Of a stretch of DNA of 57,278 nt, positions 7,482 through 16,724 are shown piece after piece. Origin of the DNA: an uncultured Eubacteriales bacterium. GTDB lineage: Bacteria; Bacillota; Clostridia; Oscillospirales; Oscillospiraceae. The notes beneath the pieces were generated by a model. The model was not told the DNA's origin. It ran no database searches and worked only from the letters and a program-made list of their open reading frames with translations. Where the stretch lies: contig ONIN01000015.1 of the NCBI GenBank assembly GCA_900317905.1, positions 1 to 57,278 of the forward strand, in the 5' to 3' direction. Position 1 is the stretch's first letter. The number at the start of each line of letters is the position of its first letter. Made by a program: the position numbers and the translations under genes.

Positions 7482-10400
7482 TCATGCCATGGCTCGCCAG
7501 AGGAAGGTGACGATCTGTGCGCGGGTGCAGGGATTGCCGGGGCCGAAGGTGGTCGCGGTGATTCCCGTGGTGATGTGATTCTTCGCCGCCCAGAGAATGG
7601 CGTCGGTGTAATACTGGCCAGACTTCACATCCGTGAAGGGATTCTTGGTCTTCACCGCGGGTTCACCTTCCATGCGCCAGAGGAAGGTGACGGTCTGGGC
7701 CCGGGTGACGACGGCGTCAGGACTGAAGGTGGTCTTGCCGGTGCCGGTGGTGATCCCCTGCTCTACCGCCCAGAGGACGGCGTCGTAGTAGTAGGCGCCC
7801 TTCTTCACGTCGGTGAAGGGGTTCCTGGTGCTCTCCGGCTTCGGCTCCCCGGCGGCCCGCCAGAGGAAGGTCACCATCTGCGCACGGGTGCAGTCCCGGT
7901 TGGGCGCAAAATGGGTGCTGTCCACGCCGTTGGTGATCTGCGGATTATGCTCGACGGCCCAACGCACCGCGTCGGCATAGTAGACATCATCGGCAACGTC
8001 AACGAATTTGGTGCTCACCGGCTTGGCAGAAGGCTCCGGGCTGGGCTTTGCGGAAGGCTGAACGGTGGGCTGCACGCTGGGCGCAGTCGTCGGCTGGGCA
8101 GAAGGCTGTGCGGAGGGTGCAGGCGAATTCGTTGGATTCGGATCGATAGGAATCACGACCCCTTCTAGGAGCGTAAAATCGACCGTGTCTTCTTTGCTGT
8201 TAATCCTTCTGGTGGCTGTTTTCCCGTCTTTTTCAATCTCGATCTGCGCATTCTCCAGATCGCCGCTGACGGTTACAACAATGTCATTGGGAACAATCGT
8301 GAGATCATCTGCATTGTCCGCTGTGACGGTAAAACTGTCCCAGGCTCCCGTTGAAACATTGTTGTACGCTGTAAGCACGATCTCCGTTTTCTTATCCGTG
8401 GATACGCTGGTTTCACAGGTCGGCTTGAATACGATATCTCCGGAAGATGCTGCAGAAGCTCGGACAACTTTATCATAATCTCCGAAAGAATAATTCAAAG
8501 CTTTTTCGCTAGCAATCTTGTAGGAACTGCTGTCAGGCAGAAAAACGGTTACACCAATCACTGAAGATTCACTTCCGGGTGCAGTGTCGTCAAATGCCAT
8601 CGTCATACCTTGAATATCCTGGGAGTATGTAACGCCTTTAACTGTGGCGGTTTTTCCGTTCGCAGTGATAGAATACGTATCATCTGACAACGCGTAAATT
8701 CTGGCAGATCCTAATTTGGCTTCACGCGCTTTCGCACTTAATTGACCATTTTCATAATCGACAGCATTCAGAATCCCCAAATCCGCAGTCACATACTGGA
8801 GCTTTCCATAGTCTCCAATAGAGCCATTTTCTTCGTTTACCGAGATTCTGTTGGTCTCGCTGCGCAAGCCGCCTTTCGTACACCACACGCTGCTTCCGTC
8901 GCTTTTTATTCTGTAGTAGATATCGCCATCATGGTTGTCGGGAGAGGAGCAATCGTAAATAACAATTCGTTTGTCAAAGGTTTCTTTGTAATGAATACTG
9001 TTGTCAATCTGGTTATCAAATTCAATTTGATAACCACCAGGCTGTGACTCAATTCCATACGCAACTACACAATGGCCCCACCCATCGTACTCATCTGGCC
9101 CTGTCAAAGATACGCCACCATATCCAATCACAATTGCACTGTTTTCGCTTAAAAGCTTTTCAATTGCCTGCAATTGCTTTGTCTGCGGCGTACTTAAAAA
9201 CGCTTCCTTTAAGTTCTGCCATACAAGCATATGCTGCTGTTGATGATAAAAGTTAACAGCAGATCGAATATGTGCATTGTTTTTTACACCATGCAAAGTT
9301 GAAGCCTTTGTATCAAAAACACTTAGAGGCAAAGCATCGTAAAAAACCAGCAGACTTGTCACTGAAAGTCCGTGGCAAGAGCCATGCCATTTTTCACAGT
9401 CATCTTCATTCTTCAGTGTGCCTTCAACATTAAACCGAGGAATGTAATAATCTTCCACATGATTCTCATCCTTTGGCTTTTTATTGCTGGCAACTGAATA
9501 ATAATCAACAGGATGCAGCTGACTCACCAAACGATCATAATCTTTTCCGGTAATATAAAACCCCACATCGTTTGGAGATCTGAAATCCGTTTTATCTTTT
9601 CCGGCATGATTGACGATACTCCATGGGTCACTCTTCTCGTTCCATGGTCTTTTAGGTTTTCCACTCTCAGAAAACTTGATCTCACCGCTCGTGGCTGTAA
9701 GCTTATCTTGCAGCTTGCCAGTGATCGTCACCGTTCCCGCTTTCAGGCCTGTGACAGAGATATTGAAATAGAAGTCACTGGTGCCGGACAGGACGCCGTC
9801 CACATAGTCTACCGATTCGATTTTTGCAACCGTTGGATCACTGACGTTCCAGGTGATTTTGGATGGGACATCCTTCTTGGAAACGACTTCATCAAACCTG
9901 AGATAACCGCCGACAAGTGCGTTGTTATTGCCAATACCGCCTGTGGTTTTGAACTCGCTGACGCCCTGGAGATGACTTGGCTCATCTGTGAAATATAACT
10001 CAAGGCCACTGCAATGGATCACGGCCTGCTCCACCAGCGGCTCGTTATACGAACCGATTTCTATTTTTTCCCATTGTCTCTTACTGCTGTCATAATAGAC
10101 GTCGACCAGTGCGTCACTGCCGTAAAATGCAAATGCTCCGATCTTTTGTACAGAGCTGGGAATCGTAATCGTTGTCAATTCATCACAATATTCAAATGCA
10201 CCGTAAGGGATCACACTGAGCCCGTTTAGAATTGTTACATGCGACAGATGTTCGCAACTGGAGAACGCATCATCTCCGATCTCGGTTACGCTCCCCGGAA
10301 TTCCCAACTCCGTAAGATTCATACAATGCTGGAAGGCTTCAGTTCCGACGCTTGTAACCCCATCCGGAATCTGATACTGTCCAGCTTTTGCTCCGGGATA

Positions 10401-10910
10401 GCGGGTCAGCTTTTTGCCATCCTTACTAAAAAGAACGCCATCTATTGACTTATAGCTTTTGTTATTGGTGTCAACATTGATCGACGTCAAACTGTCGCAG
10501 CTAAGAAAGGCATTGTCTCCAATCTTGGTAACGCTGTTCGGAATCTCAATGCTCTTTAAACTGAAACAAGCCAAAAAGGCAAGCTCACCAATGCTGACAA
10601 TCGTTTTCGGAATGGTAATGCTTTTGATATTGGTACATCCATCAAAGGCAAAGCTCCCGATCGTTGTGACCCCGGATTCAATAATGACCTTCTCAATTAT
10701 GTCACTATTATCATACCATGGTCCGATTTCATCAAAATCCGTCATAGCGCCCGTTCCTCTAATGGTAAGAACGCCATCTTCCGTTAGTGTCCATGTGAGG
10801 TTATCACCGCATTTGCCGCTGTCCACGACTTTCGCCGCCATTGCCCCAACCGGCAGCAGCGACAGCATCATGCACAGCGCTAGCAGGATGCTCCACAGTC
10901 TTTTCCTCAT
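7482..10910 (-). CDS. Surface protein: LRR (BspA) + cysteine-peptidase-like domain + 3 SLH domains
   Basis: A 1142-residue exported protein. Residues 1-25 are a signal peptide. Residues about 60-290 are BspA-type leucine-rich repeats (SITIPKTIVSIGELAF). About 310-400 is an Ig-like region. About 430-690 resembles a papain/C39-type fold, with Cys in WHGSCHGLS (~510), His in GWGHCVVAYG (~613) and an acidic/Asn element in YDCSSPDNHDG (~655). About 920-970 is a Pro/Ser/Ala linker. Residues 970-1142 are three SLH repeats that bind secondary wall polymer. It should therefore sit on the cell surface. The LRR and peptidase-like part is AT-richer than the linker/SLH part. Peptidase activity is an inference from spacing of residues. 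Confidence 0.85.
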   Translation of the reverse strand: MRKRLWSILLALCMMLSLLPVGAMAAKVVDSGKCGDNLTWTLTEDGVLTIRGTGAMTDFDEIGPWYDNSDIIEKVIIESGVTTIGSFAFDGCTNIKSITIPKTIVSIGELAFLACFSLKSIEIPNSVTKIGDNAFLSCDSLTSINVDTNNKSYKSIDGVLFSKDGKKLTRYPGAKAGQYQIPDGVTSVGTEAFQHCMNLTELGIPGSVTEIGDDAFSSCEHLSHVTILNGLSVIPYGAFEYCDELTTITIPSSVQKIGAFAFYGSDALVDVYYDSSKRQWEKIEIGSYNEPLVEQAVIHCSGLELYFTDEPSHLQGVSEFKTTGGIGNNNALVGGYLRFDEVVSKKDVPSKITWNVSDPTVAKIESVDYVDGVLSGTSDFYFNISVTGLKAGTVTITGKLQDKLTATSGEIKFSESGKPKRPWNEKSDPWSIVNHAGKDKTDFRSPNDVGFYITGKDYDRLVSQLHPVDYYSVASNKKPKDENHVEDYYIPRFNVEGTLKNEDDCEKWHGSCHGLSVTSLLVFYDALPLSVFDTKASTLHGVKNNAHIRSAVNFYHQQQHMLVWQNLKEAFLSTPQTKQLQAIEKLLSENSAIVIGYGGVSLTGPDEYDGWGHCVVAYGIESQPGGYQIEFDNQIDNSIHYKETFDKRIVIYDCSSPDNHDGDIYYRIKSDGSSVWCTKGGLRSETNRISVNEENGSIGDYGKLQYVTADLGILNAVDYENGQLSAKAREAKLGSARIYALSDDTYSITANGKTATVKGVTYSQDIQGMTMAFDDTAPGSESSVIGVTVFLPDSSSYKIASEKALNYSFGDYDKVVRASAASSGDIVFKPTCETSVSTDKKTEIVLTAYNNVSTGAWDSFTVTADNADDLTIVPNDIVVTVSGDLENAQIEIEKDGKTATRRINSKEDTVDFTLLEGVVIPIDPNPTNSPAPSAQPSAQPTTAPSVQPTVQPSAKPSPEPSAKPVSTKFVDVADDVYYADAVRWAVEHNPQITNGVDSTHFAPNRDCTRAQMVTFLWRAAGEPKPESTRNPFTDVKKGAYYYDAVLWAVEQGITTGTGKTTFSPDAVVTRAQTVTFLWRMEGEPAVKTKNPFTDVKSGQYYTDAILWAAKNHITTGITATTFGPGNPCTRAQIVTFLWRAMA

Positions 10911-10953
10911 GTTTATTCTCCTTCCTAATTCATTTTAAATGAACGATATAATC

Positions 10954-10982
10954 AGTTTATCATTTTCATAATTGAATTGCAA
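10954..10982 (-). promoter_or_regulatory. Candidate promoter of the LRR/SLH surface protein
   Basis: On the minus strand, TTGCAA (10977-10982), 17 bases, then TAAACT (10954-10959), about 45 bases before the ATG, whose ribosome site is GAAGGAG. Confidence 0.55.
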
Positions 10983-11007
10983 TATAGAAAATGCCCGCCG
11001 CCAGGAC

Positions 11008-11028
11008 GTCGAGTACGCCGTCCCCTAC
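11008..11028. repeat. Solo arm of an inverted-repeat element
   Basis: GTCGAGTACGCCGTCCCCTAC differs at one position from the right arm of the element at 25798-25944. The other arm is not found nearby. The remaining intergenic sequence to 11140 has no gene; a GGGCGCAAGCGACYCG motif at 11086-11101 recurs near 24064. Confidence 0.5.
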
Positions 11029-11140
11029 AAATATTCATTAACATAATATATATTACGTAAATTGTAGTTGTCTTGCTACGGGCGCAAGCGACCCGCCCTA
11101 CAGATTCTGTTTTCGTCTGCGAGAAACGATTAATGGATAC

Positions 11141-11174
11141 AAAAAATCTCCCGCCGGAAGCCCGGCGGGAGATT
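11141..11174 (-). terminator. leuS terminator (end of the housekeeping cluster)
   Basis: On the minus strand, a 13-base GC-rich stem (AATCTCCCGCCGG) with a three-base loop is followed by TTTTTT. Confidence 0.88.
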
Positions 11175-11185
11175 GGTTTGATTGT

Positions 11186-13609
11186 TTACTTTTTCGGCTT
11201 GAGGATCAGGTTCAGAATCTTGTTCTGCTTGAAGATCACCTTGACGACCTCCATGCCCTCCATGGAGCGCTGAACCTTCTCCAGCTTCTGGGCCTCGGCC
11301 ATGACGGTGTCCTGGTCGCTGTCCACGGGAACCACCACGGTGCCCTTCAGCTTGCCGGCCACCTGGACGGCCATCTCGACGGAATCTTCCACCAGCTTGC
11401 TCTCGTCATAGCTGGGCCAATCCATCTGCATGCACATCTTGCCGTACTTGGCGGCGAAGCCCTTCATCTCCCAGAGCTCCTCAACGATGTGAGGCACGAA
11501 GGGGCTCAGCAGCTTCAGCAGCACTTCCAGATCGCCCTTGGTGCAGCCCTTGGAGGTGAAGTCGTTCACCAGGGTCATCATGGCGGCGATGGCGGTGTTC
11601 ATCTTCAGCTCGTCGATGTCCTCGGAGACCTTCTTGATGGTCTTGTGGATCAGGGCCTCATGCTCCGGGGAGATGTTCTCGTCGTCGGTGCAGCGCTCAC
11701 CCAGGTTCCATACACGATCCAGGAAGCGCTTGGAGCCCTTGACGGCCTCGTTGGACCAGGAGACGGCCTTCTCGAAGTCGCCGATGAACATGATGTGCAG
11801 ACGCAGGGTGTCCGCGCCGTACTGGGCGACGATGTCGTTGGGGTTGACCACGTTGCCGCGGGACTTGGACATCTTCTCGCCGCCCTCGCCCAGGATCATG
11901 CCGTGGCTGGTGCGCTTCTGATAGGGCTCCTTGGTGGGAACCACACCGATGTCATAGAGGAACTTATACCAGAACCGGCTGTAGAGCAGGTGGAGCGTGG
12001 TGTGCTCCATGCCGCCGTTGTACCAGTCGACGGGCATCCAGTACTCCATGGCCTCTTTGCTGGCGAATTCCTTGTCGTTGTGGGGATCCAGATAGCGGAC
12101 GTAGTAGACGCAGGAGCCGGCCCAGTTGGGCATGGTGTCGGTCTCGCGCTTGGCGGGGCCGCCGCACTTGGGGCAGGTGGTGTTGACCCAGTCGGTCATC
12201 TTCGACAGCGGGCTCTCGCCGTCGTCAGTGAGCTCATAGCTCTCCACCATGGGGAGCTCCAGCGGCAGCTCGCTCTCGGGGATCGGCACCCAGCCGCATT
12301 TCTCGCAGTTCACCAGCGGGATGGGCTCGCCCCAGTAACGCTGACGGGTGAAGACCCAGTCGCGGAGCTTGTAGTTGACCTTCCGCTTGCCGAAGCCGTG
12401 CTCCTCGGCGTAATCCTTCATGGCGGGGATGGCTTCCTTGACGGTCATGCCGTTCATGAAGCCGGAGTTGACCATGATGCCGTCTTCCTTGGCGACATAG
12501 GCCTCCTTGGTGACGTCGCCGCCCTCGACCACCTCGATGATGGGCAGACCGAACTTCGTGGCGAAGTCCCAGTCACGCTGGTCGTGGCCGGGCACGCCCA
12601 TGACGCAGCCGGTGCCGTAGCCCATGAGGACGTAGTCAGAGACGAAGACGGGGATGGTCTCGCCATTGGCGGGGTTGGTGACGGTGATGCCCTCCAGCCG
12701 GACGCCGGTCTTTTCCTTATTCAGCTCGCCGCGCTCGAAGTCGCTCTTGCGGGCGGCCTCCTTGCGGTAGGCGTCCACCTCGTCCCAGTTTTGGATCTGA
12801 TCCTTCCACTTGTCCAGGAAGGGCTGCTCCGGGCTGAGGACCATATAGCTGACGCCGAACAGCGTATCGGCACGGGTGGTGAAGACGGTCATGGTGTCGC
12901 CGTTGTTGACCTTGAAGTCCACCTCGACGCCTTCGGATCTGCCGATCCAGTTGCGCTGCTGGATCTTGACGCGGTTGATGTAGTCCAGATCGTCCAGATC
13001 GTCGATCAGGCGCTGGGCGTACTTGGTGATGCGCAGCATCCACTGGCTCTTTTCCTTCTGCACCACGGGGCTGCCGCAGCGCTCGCAGACGCCGTCCACG
13101 ACCTCCTCGTTGGCCAGGACGCACTTGCAGCCGGTGCACCAGTTGACGGGCATGGTGGTCTTATAGGCCATGTCGTTCTCGAAGAACTTCAGGAAGATCC
13201 ACTGGGTCCACTTGTAGTACTTCGGGTCGGTGGTATCCACGCAGCGGTCCCAGTCAAAGCCGTAGCCCAGCATTTTCAGCTGGGAGGTGAAGGTTTTGAT
13301 GTTCTGCTTGGTGACCACGGAGGGGTGGATGTGGTTCTTGATGGCGTAGTTTTCGGTGGGCAGGCCGAAGGCGTCAAAGCCGATGGGGAACAGGACGTTG
13401 AAGCCCTGCATTCTGCGCTTGCGGCAGACGATGTCCATGGCGGTGAAAGGCCGCGGATGACCCACGTGCAGGCCCTGTCCGGAGGGATAGGGGAACTCGA
13501 TCAGACCGTAGAACTTCGGTCTCGGATCGCCGGTGATGGCGGCATAGGGCTTGGTGACTTCCCAGTTATCCTGCCACTTTTTTTCAATTCGGGTAAAATC
13601 GTATTTCAT
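11186..13609 (-). CDS. leuS: Leucine--tRNA ligase
   Basis: An 807-residue class I aminoacyl-tRNA synthetase that charges tRNA-Leu in the cytoplasm. It shows the HIGH-like motif in YPSGQGLHVGHP near residue 45, zinc-ribbon cysteines (CTGCKCVLANEEVVDGVCERC), the editing domain in the middle, and KMSKS in GGEKMSKSRGNV near residue 570. The length is normal for bacterial LeuRS. It is the last gene of the leftward smc-leuS cluster. The upstream ribosome site is weak (no clear GGAGG within 12 bases of the ATG), which is unusual for this window. Confidence 0.97.
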   Translation of the reverse strand: MKYDFTRIEKKWQDNWEVTKPYAAITGDPRPKFYGLIEFPYPSGQGLHVGHPRPFTAMDIVCRKRRMQGFNVLFPIGFDAFGLPTENYAIKNHIHPSVVTKQNIKTFTSQLKMLGYGFDWDRCVDTTDPKYYKWTQWIFLKFFENDMAYKTTMPVNWCTGCKCVLANEEVVDGVCERCGSPVVQKEKSQWMLRITKYAQRLIDDLDDLDYINRVKIQQRNWIGRSEGVEVDFKVNNGDTMTVFTTRADTLFGVSYMVLSPEQPFLDKWKDQIQNWDEVDAYRKEAARKSDFERGELNKEKTGVRLEGITVTNPANGETIPVFVSDYVLMGYGTGCVMGVPGHDQRDWDFATKFGLPIIEVVEGGDVTKEAYVAKEDGIMVNSGFMNGMTVKEAIPAMKDYAEEHGFGKRKVNYKLRDWVFTRQRYWGEPIPLVNCEKCGWVPIPESELPLELPMVESYELTDDGESPLSKMTDWVNTTCPKCGGPAKRETDTMPNWAGSCVYYVRYLDPHNDKEFASKEAMEYWMPVDWYNGGMEHTTLHLLYSRFWYKFLYDIGVVPTKEPYQKRTSHGMILGEGGEKMSKSRGNVVNPNDIVAQYGADTLRLHIMFIGDFEKAVSWSNEAVKGSKRFLDRVWNLGERCTDDENISPEHEALIHKTIKKVSEDIDELKMNTAIAAMMTLVNDFTSKGCTKGDLEVLLKLLSPFVPHIVEELWEMKGFAAKYGKMCMQMDWPSYDESKLVEDSVEMAVQVAGKLKGTVVVPVDSDQDTVMAEAQKLEKVQRSMEGMEVVKVIFKQNKILNLILKPKK

Positions 13610-13662
13610 TTAACGTTCACACTCAATTCAATCAAGGATGCGGTCTGTAACCGCGCAATGGG

Positions 13663-14028
13663 TCAGGCTTCGCTCTCCAGCAGCGGCTGGATATCCACGT
13701 TCTCAGCGTCCGACCATAGTCGCTCCAGATCGTAGAACTTGCGCGCCTCGTCCATGAACACGTGGACGATCACGCAGCCGAAGTCCAGCAGCACCCAGCT
13801 GCCGCTGCGGTACCCCTCTCTTCTGAGAGGCGGCTCACCCAGCTCAGACATCACCCGGTCGATCTCATCGGTGAGGGTCTTCACGTGGGTGGGAGAGCTG
13901 GCGGTGCAGATGACGAAATACTCCGCCAGCACCGTGATATCCGCAGTGTGCAATAGTCGGATGTCGAGACCTTTTTTGCTGTCCATTGCCTTGACGACCG
14001 CAGCCGCCATTTCCTTTGCAGGCATCAT
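13663..14028 (-). CDS. rsfS: Ribosomal silencing factor RsfS
   Basis: A 121-residue DUF143/Iojap protein that binds ribosomal protein L14 and blocks subunit joining during starvation. Recognised by KKGLDIRLLHTADITVLAEY, the FVICTASS core and WVLLDFGCVIVHVF. The frame extends upstream to 14061, overlapping the LCP gene, but an AAAGGGG site eight bases before the ATG at 14028 gives the family-typical N-terminus MMPAKEMA. It lies 19 bases after the LCP gene and 53 bases before leuS; rsfS next to nadD/yqeK and lcp genes is common in Firmicutes. Confidence 0.93.
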   Translation of the reverse strand: MMPAKEMAAAVVKAMDSKKGLDIRLLHTADITVLAEYFVICTASSPTHVKTLTDEIDRVMSELGEPPLRREGYRSGSWVLLDFGCVIVHVFMDEARKFYDLERLWSDAENVDIQPLLESEA

Positions 14029-14047
14029 AGCTATTGCCCCTTTCATA

Positions 14048-15253
14048 TTACCACCGGTCATTGCCGCGAATGACCCCGGTGGTGGAAGTCAGGTTTCCGG
14101 AGGAGTTGCGGTAGATCACGTCTACGTTCTCCGCCGTGATATCGGTGGTGTAAGGATTGAGATTGTCGTTGATGGCGGTCAGCCACGCGTCCAGATAGAC
14201 GATGACGTAGCTCATGCCGTCAACCTCGCCGCCGTAGTCGGCGGGGATGGTGTCGAAGACAATGTCCTCGTCCTGCATTTTCAAAAATTCCTGGACGTAG
14301 AACATGACGTTGCCGGTGGTGAGGTTCGTGATGACGTCCCGCTCGAACAGATCCACCAGCTTGCCGATGTTGGGGATGTTTCCGAGGCTCAGGCACTGGG
14401 CAGCGATGCTCTTTAACAGATCATGCTGCACGTTCACGCGGCCGATGTCGCCGTCGGGATAGGCGCTGCGGAAGCGGAAGACGCACATGGTGTCGTAACC
14501 GTTGAGCTTCTGGTAGCCCTGCTTGACGTGGATATAGAGATCCTGGCCCGGATCGTCGTAGTCCATGTCGATGGGCACGTCGAAGTAGACGCCGCCCATG
14601 ATGTCCACCAGCTCCACGAACACGTCCACGTCGAAGATGGCGTAGCTGTCCACCCGGTAGCCCAGCAGGCTCTGGACGCCGCCGATCAGGGCCTCCACCC
14701 CGTCTCTGCCGTTGTTCACGGCGGCGGGATAATACTGGTTGATCTTCTTCGGCGACCAGGAGATGTTCACCGCGGTGTCTCTGGGAATGCTGTAAAACTT
14801 CAAGGTGTGGGCCTTGGTATCCATCATGCCCACCAGCACGGTATCGGTGAGGCCTGCGGCCTTGTCCTTGCCGGCGATGAGGAAGGTGTAGCACCCGTCC
14901 TTGCGTCCCGCCGGGATGGTGGGCGCGTCGGTGTCGACCGTCACGGTGGCGGTGTCGGTGATATAGGTGTTCACCTGGGGCGGTCTGGCCCAGCGGTGAT
15001 AGAGGAACAGTCCCTCACAGAGGATCGCGAACAGCGCCATCACGATGATGAGCCGCAGTCTGCGTTTCTGCTGTTTTCCGCGATTGACCTTGCGGTTTTC
15101 CAGGACTTCCTCATGTCTTGCCGCAGCAGCCTCCTCAGAGAAGAGATCCTCCTCGTCCGGCTCCTCCGGCTCGTCGGAAACGAAGCCGCCGGTGTCCCAG
15201 TCCTCGTCATCCACGAAGCCGCCGACGTCGCCGTCGATGCGTCTGTATTTCAT
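14048..15253 (-). CDS. LytR-CpsA-Psr (LCP) family wall glycopolymer transferase
   Basis: A 401-residue membrane-anchored protein. A long acidic cytoplasmic N-terminus is followed by a single TM helix (about 80-100: LRLIIVMALFAILCEGLFLY) and an extracellular LCP domain with TDTVLVGMMDTKAHTLKFYS, SIPRDTAV and the arginine pair in FRFRSAYPDGDIGR. Enzymes of this family attach teichoic-acid-like or capsular polymers to peptidoglycan. I chose the ATG at 15253 because GGGGGAAAAAGA precedes it and it overlaps the nadD-yqeK stop as ATGA. The C-terminal tail after the LCP domain is short. Confidence 0.92.
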   Translation of the reverse strand: MKYRRIDGDVGGFVDDEDWDTGGFVSDEPEEPDEEDLFSEEAAAARHEEVLENRKVNRGKQQKRRLRLIIVMALFAILCEGLFLYHRWARPPQVNTYITDTATVTVDTDAPTIPAGRKDGCYTFLIAGKDKAAGLTDTVLVGMMDTKAHTLKFYSIPRDTAVNISWSPKKINQYYPAAVNNGRDGVEALIGGVQSLLGYRVDSYAIFDVDVFVELVDIMGGVYFDVPIDMDYDDPGQDLYIHVKQGYQKLNGYDTMCVFRFRSAYPDGDIGRVNVQHDLLKSIAAQCLSLGNIPNIGKLVDLFERDVITNLTTGNVMFYVQEFLKMQDEDIVFDTIPADYGGEVDGMSYVIVYLDAWLTAINDNLNPYTTDITAENVDVIYRNSSGNLTSTTGVIRGNDRW

Positions 15254-16425
15254 TCTTTTTCCCCCTGATGTGCTTGAAACCATGCGAGGGCGCGAACTGT
15301 GTTCGGATGGGGCTCACTTCCCCAGGAGCGCACCTCCTCGAGACTCATCTGCAGCCCCAGGATCATGGCCGAACGCAGATCTTCATATGCAAGGGCGCGG
15401 AGCTTCTCCACACCCGGAAACTCTCTGGTGGGTTCGATATAGTCTGCCAGGTAGATGATCTGTTCCAGCAGGGTCATATTCTCGTGGCCCGTGGTGTGCC
15501 AGCGGATGGCGTTTTCCACTTCCTCCGGGACGCCGAACAGATCCTTCGCCATGGCAGCGCCGGTCTTGGCGTGCAGAAGCTTCTCGTTCTGCAATTCAAC
15601 GTTATCGTTTATAATACCATATTTTTCACTTAATAGCAATTGGTCAGATAGCTCGAATTTTTTGGTGATATCGTGCAGGATTCCGGCTTCCGCGGCAAAT
15701 TCCGCGTCGGCGCCCCAGCGTTCCGCGAGCTTTCTGGCCTCATGCTCGCAGCCCCAGACATGGGCCACACGCTTCGGTTTCAGAAATACATAGCTCTGCT
15801 CTCTGAGATAGTCAAAGCTGGGCTGAGCGTCGTAGAGCCGCTCCTTGATGATGTGCGCATAGACCGCTTCCGGCAGATATTCCGCCCCGCAGCGGCGCTT
15901 TAAGAGCCGTCTCAACTGGGTGGAGGCCAGGGGCAGCGGCTCGGCGGTGAGCACCAGGATCTTCGCGCCGAAGTCGGCCTTCAGCCGCTCTGCCGCAGTC
16001 CGCACCTTCTCCAGCTCCGCTTCCTCTCTGGCGGTGGCCACCAACGTCACTTCGCTCAGAATGAACCGAAACTCGTGCCACTGGTGGAAGGTCTCCAGCA
16101 TGTCGGTGCCCACCAGAAAGAAGATCTCCGCATCCGGGTACTGGGCTCTCAGCGCCTTCACCGTGTCGGAGGTATAGCTCTTCCCCTCCCGGTGGAGCTC
16201 CAGATCCGAGACCTGCACCCCCGGCAGCTTCCCGAAGGCCAGCTCCGTGAGCTTTAACCGGGCGGCGGCGTCGGGGCTCCCGGCCTCCAAGGCCTTGTGG
16301 GGCGGGATGGCCGCCGGGATCACCAGGGTCCGATCCGGCTGCACCGCCTGCTGCGCCGATTTCACGGCGGTCACATGGCCCAGATGGGGCGGGTTGAAGC
16401 TCCCGCCATAGACCAAAAGCTTCAT
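15250..16425 (-). CDS. nadD-yqeK: Fused nicotinate-nucleotide adenylyltransferase / YqeK HD phosphohydrolase
   Basis: A 391-residue two-domain protein. Residues 1-195 are NadD: YGGSFNPPHLGHV (nucleotidyltransferase HxGH box), VGTDMLETFHQW, and STQLRRLLKR. It makes NaAD in NAD synthesis. Residues about 205-391 are a YqeK-type HD domain with HVWGCEHEARKLA, GILHDITKK and KTGAAMA; YqeK enzymes hydrolyse Ap4A. In many Firmicutes these are adjacent separate genes; here one frame covers both. The start overlaps the yhbY stop as ATGA, and the stop overlaps the LCP start the same way. Confidence 0.94.
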   Translation of the reverse strand: MKLLVYGGSFNPPHLGHVTAVKSAQQAVQPDRTLVIPAAIPPHKALEAGSPDAAARLKLTELAFGKLPGVQVSDLELHREGKSYTSDTVKALRAQYPDAEIFFLVGTDMLETFHQWHEFRFILSEVTLVATAREEAELEKVRTAAERLKADFGAKILVLTAEPLPLASTQLRRLLKRRCGAEYLPEAVYAHIIKERLYDAQPSFDYLREQSYVFLKPKRVAHVWGCEHEARKLAERWGADAEFAAEAGILHDITKKFELSDQLLLSEKYGIINDNVELQNEKLLHAKTGAAMAKDLFGVPEEVENAIRWHTTGHENMTLLEQIIYLADYIEPTREFPGVEKLRALAYEDLRSAMILGLQMSLEEVRSWGSEPHPNTVRALAWFQAHQGEKE

Positions 16426-16724
16426 TTCTTCGACTTGACCAGCTCGATCTTCGGCTTCTGCTCGTTGCGCTTATACAGCACGAACTTGGAGCCGATGACC
16501 TGCACGGGTTCCGCCTTGCAGGCTTCCGCCAGCTCGTCGCAGGCCTCCCGGGCGGTCAGCAGAGACGCCTCCAGCACCCGGCCCTTCACCAGCTCTCTGG
16601 CCTTCAGGGCGTCGTTCATCTGGATGATGATATTCTGATTGATGCCGCCCTTGCCGATGTGGACGATGGTGTCCTCGTGGGCGGCCATGGCGCGCAGCTG
16701 GGCGCGCTGTTTACTGGTTAACAT
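16422..16724 (-). CDS. yhbY: YhbY (CRM domain) RNA-binding protein
   Basis: A 100-residue CRS1-YhbY domain protein involved in large-subunit ribosome assembly. Recognised from LTSKQRAQLRAMA, VHIGKGGINQNI (the GxxG-type loop) and VQVIGSKFVLYKRN. The size is normal. Its 5' end overlaps rdgB by 14 bases and its stop overlaps nadD-yqeK by four, so the three are translationally linked. Confidence 0.93.
   Translation of the reverse strand: MLTSKQRAQLRAMAAHEDTIVHIGKGGINQNIIIQMNDALKARELVKGRVLEASLLTAREACDELAEACKAEPVQVIGSKFVLYKRNEQKPKIELVKSKK

Noticed and set aside
16711-16724. Possible mis-called start of yhbY because of overlap with rdgB
   Set aside because: The N-terminus MLTSKQRAQLR is family-typical and 14-base overlaps fit the tight packing of this cluster.
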